NCBI GenBank assembly: GCA_945866505.1
Contig: CAMBHH010000028.1
Coordinates: 1 to 23,887 of the forward strand
DNA: 23,887 nt
DNA from: Flavobacterium psychrophilum
Lineage (GTDB): Bacteria > Bacteroidota > Bacteroidia > Flavobacteriales > Flavobacteriaceae
Direction: 5' to 3'
Shown here: positions 22,312 to 23,887 of the stretch, piece by piece
Position numbering within the stretch: position 1 is the first letter of the stretch
How the letters are laid out: the number at the start of each line of letters is the position of its first letter
The notes under the pieces: model-generated
Seen by the model: only the letters and a program-made list of their open reading frames with translations
Told to the model about the DNA's origin: nothing
The model's database searches: none
Translations under genes and position numbers: made by a program

Positions 22312-22525
22312 AAATCAATGGCAATATAAATAGCAAAATCAATATCAATAGCAATGACAATTGCATTTACCTCGGCGATGCTAACGCAATGCAATATGAA
22401 TCGCTATAAATTGCTTGGCAAACACTATTAATTTTGCATCAAACTCGATTTTTGAAGCGAGTGTTTTAATTGAAATTGAAATTGCCATTGTAATTTTGAA
22501 ATTGCCATTGCCATTGAAATTCATA
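22312..22525. repeat. CAATGGCAAT / ATTGCCATTG repeat cluster upstream of tyrS
   Basis: The left block (22312-22364) contains CAATGGCAAT, CAATATCAATAGCAATG and ACAATTGC. The right block (22469-22520) contains TGAAATTGAAATTGCCATTG, then AAATTGCCATTGCCATTGAA. The two blocks are roughly reverse complements of each other in word content, giving an imperfect inverted arrangement around about 100 bases. The right block merges into the tyrS promoter. Confidence 0.6.
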
Positions 22526-22531
22526 TCTTTG
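22502..22531 (+). promoter_or_regulatory. tyrS promoter
   Basis: TTG at 22502-22504, a 19-base spacer and TATCTTTG at 22524-22531 fit the Bacteroidota TTTG-N19-TAnnTTTG promoter. The -7 box ends 18 bases before the tyrS ATG. The -33 side lies within ATTGCCATTG repeat units. A second exact box (TAATTTTG, 22429-22436) further upstream has poorer -33 spacing. Confidence 0.55.
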
Positions 22532-22549
22532 CCGAAATTGATTTTTAAG

Positions 22550-23842
22550 ATGAAGAATTTTATTGAAGAAGTGACTTGGAGAGGAATGCTCCACGATGTT
22601 ATGCCAGGCACTGAAGAACATTTGATGGAACAAATGCGTGTGGCTTATGTGGGAATTGACCCCACTGCCGATTCGTTGCACATTGGACATTTAGTCGGTG
22701 TAATGTTGTTGAAACATTTTCAATTATCCGGACACAAACCATTGGCTTTAGTAGGTGGTGCAACAGGAATGATTGGTGATCCATCTGGAAAATCGAATGA
22801 AAGGAACTTATTAGACGAAGCCACTTTACGTCACAATCAGGAAGCGATTAAAGCACAGTTGTCCCGTTTTTTGGATTTTACTTCAGCTGCTCCTAACGCT
22901 GCGGAGTTGGTTAATAATTACGATTGGATGAAGAATTTTTCTTTTCTGGATTTCATTCGTGACGTTGGAAAACATATTACTGTAAATTATATGATGGCAA
23001 AGGATTCTGTGAAGAAACGTTTGTCGTCTGAAGCTGCCGAAGGAATGTCGTTCACGGAATTTACGTATCAATTGGTTCAAGGATATGACTTTTTACATTT
23101 GTATAGCGATAAAAGCTGTACACTTCAAATGGGAGGAAGCGACCAATGGGGAAATATCACAACTGGAACCGAGTTAGTGCGAAGAATTGCAAGCGGAAAA
23201 GCCTATGCTTTGACTTGTCCTTTAATTACAAAAGCTGACGGAACCAAGTTTGGAAAATCCGAAGGAGGAAATATTTGGTTGGATTCTGCTAGAACGTCAC
23301 CTTATAAATTTTATCAATATTGGTTGAATACTTCTGATATTGATGCCGAAAAATACATCAAAATTTTTACGTTTTTATCGAAAGAAGAAATTGAGGATTT
23401 AACGGTACAACATCGAGAAGCACCACATTTGCGTTTGTTGCAAAAACGATTAGCCGAAGAAATTACTATTATGGTACATTCTAAGGAAGATTTAGAAAAT
23501 GCTATTAAAGCATCTGCAATTCTTTTTGGAAATGCCACCGCGGATGATTTGAAACAATTGGACGAAGCGACTTTTTTGGAAGTTTTTGACGGAGTTCCAC
23601 AAGCCGAAATCGCTATGAATGAAATTGAAACCGGAATAAACATTGTTGACGTTTTAAACGAAAAAACAGGATTTCTAAAATCGAATGGTGAAGCCAGACG
23701 TGCCTTGACTGCCAATTCTATTTCGGTTAACAGAGAAAAAGTTACTGAAGAATTCGTGCTATCGACCAAAGATTTAATCAACAATCAATTTGTATTGTTG
23801 CAAAGCGGAAAGAAAAATTATTTTGTGATTAGAGTTAAATAA
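22550..23842 (+). CDS. tyrS: Tyrosine--tRNA ligase
   Basis: This cytosolic class Ic synthetase charges tRNA(Tyr) with tyrosine. From the ATG at 22550 it is 430 residues, the normal size. The HIGH motif is in [12 protein letters not shown] (about residues 39-50). [12 protein letters not shown] and [14 protein letters not shown] are the tyrosine and ATP pocket segments. KMSKS takes the form KFGKS in [12 protein letters not shown]. The C-terminal 70 residues ([20 protein letters not shown] onward) form an S4-like RNA-binding domain. An in-frame ATG at 22415 would add 45 residues translated from repeat and promoter sequence and is rejected. The promoter directly upstream supports the shorter start. 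Confidence 0.97.
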   Translation: MKNFIEEVTWRGMLHDVMPGTEEHLMEQMRVAYVGIDPTADSLHIGHLVGVMLLKHFQLSGHKPLALVGGATGMIGDPSGKSNERNLLDEATLRHNQEAIKAQLSRFLDFTSAAPNAAELVNNYDWMKNFSFLDFIRDVGKHITVNYMMAKDSVKKRLSSEAAEGMSFTEFTYQLVQGYDFLHLYSDKSCTLQMGGSDQWGNITTGTELVRRIASGKAYALTCPLITKADGTKFGKSEGGNIWLDSARTSPYKFYQYWLNTSDIDAEKYIKIFTFLSKEEIEDLTVQHREAPHLRLLQKRLAEEITIMVHSKEDLENAIKASAILFGNATADDLKQLDEATFLEVFDGVPQAEIAMNEIETGINIVDVLNEKTGFLKSNGEARRALTANSISVNREKVTEEFVLSTKDLINNQFVLLQSGKKNYFVIRVK

Positions 23843-23887
23843 ACATCAAATTACAACGAATTTCACTAATAACAAAACGTCCCAATA

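Noticed and set aside
22415..22549. Longer TyrRS start at 22415
   Set aside because: The extra 45 residues are encoded by the repeat block and overlap the predicted promoter. The ATG at 22550 gives the normal family start.
1..23887. tRNA or rRNA genes, despite several tRNA synthetases in the window
   Set aside because: No intergenic stretch shows a cloverleaf-like pattern with a GTTCRANNC T-arm. The intergenic regions are AT-rich or filled with the repeats listed.

Overview
The window looks like chromosomal DNA of a member of the Flavobacteriaceae, probably Flavobacterium or a close relative. Four things point there: low G+C; Bacteroidota-restricted families (DUF3098, DUF4271, DUF4296); a leucyl-tRNA synthetase with the inserts usual in that phylum; and promoter elements of the TAnnTTTG type instead of a TATAAT box. 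This assignment is inferred from recognised protein families and motifs, not from a database search.

Nearly all genes are housekeeping genes. On the left, transcribed leftwards, are an RND/MMPL transporter, asnS, and the 5' end of rpoN (cut by the window edge). A small GxxExxY-nuclease element bounded by repeats sits between asnS and rpoN. A rightward CPA2 cation/proton antiporter follows and ends at a bidirectional terminator. Next comes a leftward block: frr and pyrH (ribosome recycling, UMP kinase), then truB, uppP, a DUF3098 membrane protein and ftsX (pseudouridylation, cell-wall lipid recycling, division). leuS and a membrane zinc peptidase run rightwards. hemD and a DUF4271 membrane protein run leftwards. 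A polyprenol-phosphate sugar transferase, dihydroorotase and a DUF4296 lipoprotein form a compact rightward operon. A leftward NAD-dependent epimerase and rightward tyrS close the window.

The outstanding feature is inside leuS. A 483-bp, stop-free, in-frame element (13330-13812) lies in the loop that opens the CP1 editing domain. Its ends are 36-bp near-perfect inverted repeats, each itself palindromic. Between them is an apparently intact DUF559/Vsr-like PD-(D/E)XK nuclease domain. The host protein remains open to its normal end, so the element appears to be a nuclease-carrying cassette that tolerates being translated as part of an essential enzyme. A second, unrelated and AT-rich insert of roughly 85-100 residues lies before the KMSKS loop of the same protein.

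The window is also dense in short dispersed or tandem repeats of at least six kinds: the GCCAC(G/A)AAGGC repeats around the GxxExxY gene, the GTCGTTGCGAGGCACGAA repeat, a 21-bp-arm GTCATTCCGTAGGAATC inverted repeat, AACTTCT tandem units before leuS, CAATGGCAAT-type units before tyrS, and a GGTTTGTG hairpin between pyrH and frr. Two nuclease families (GxxExxY and DUF559) both sit inside inverted-repeat frames next to or within aminoacyl-tRNA synthetase genes.
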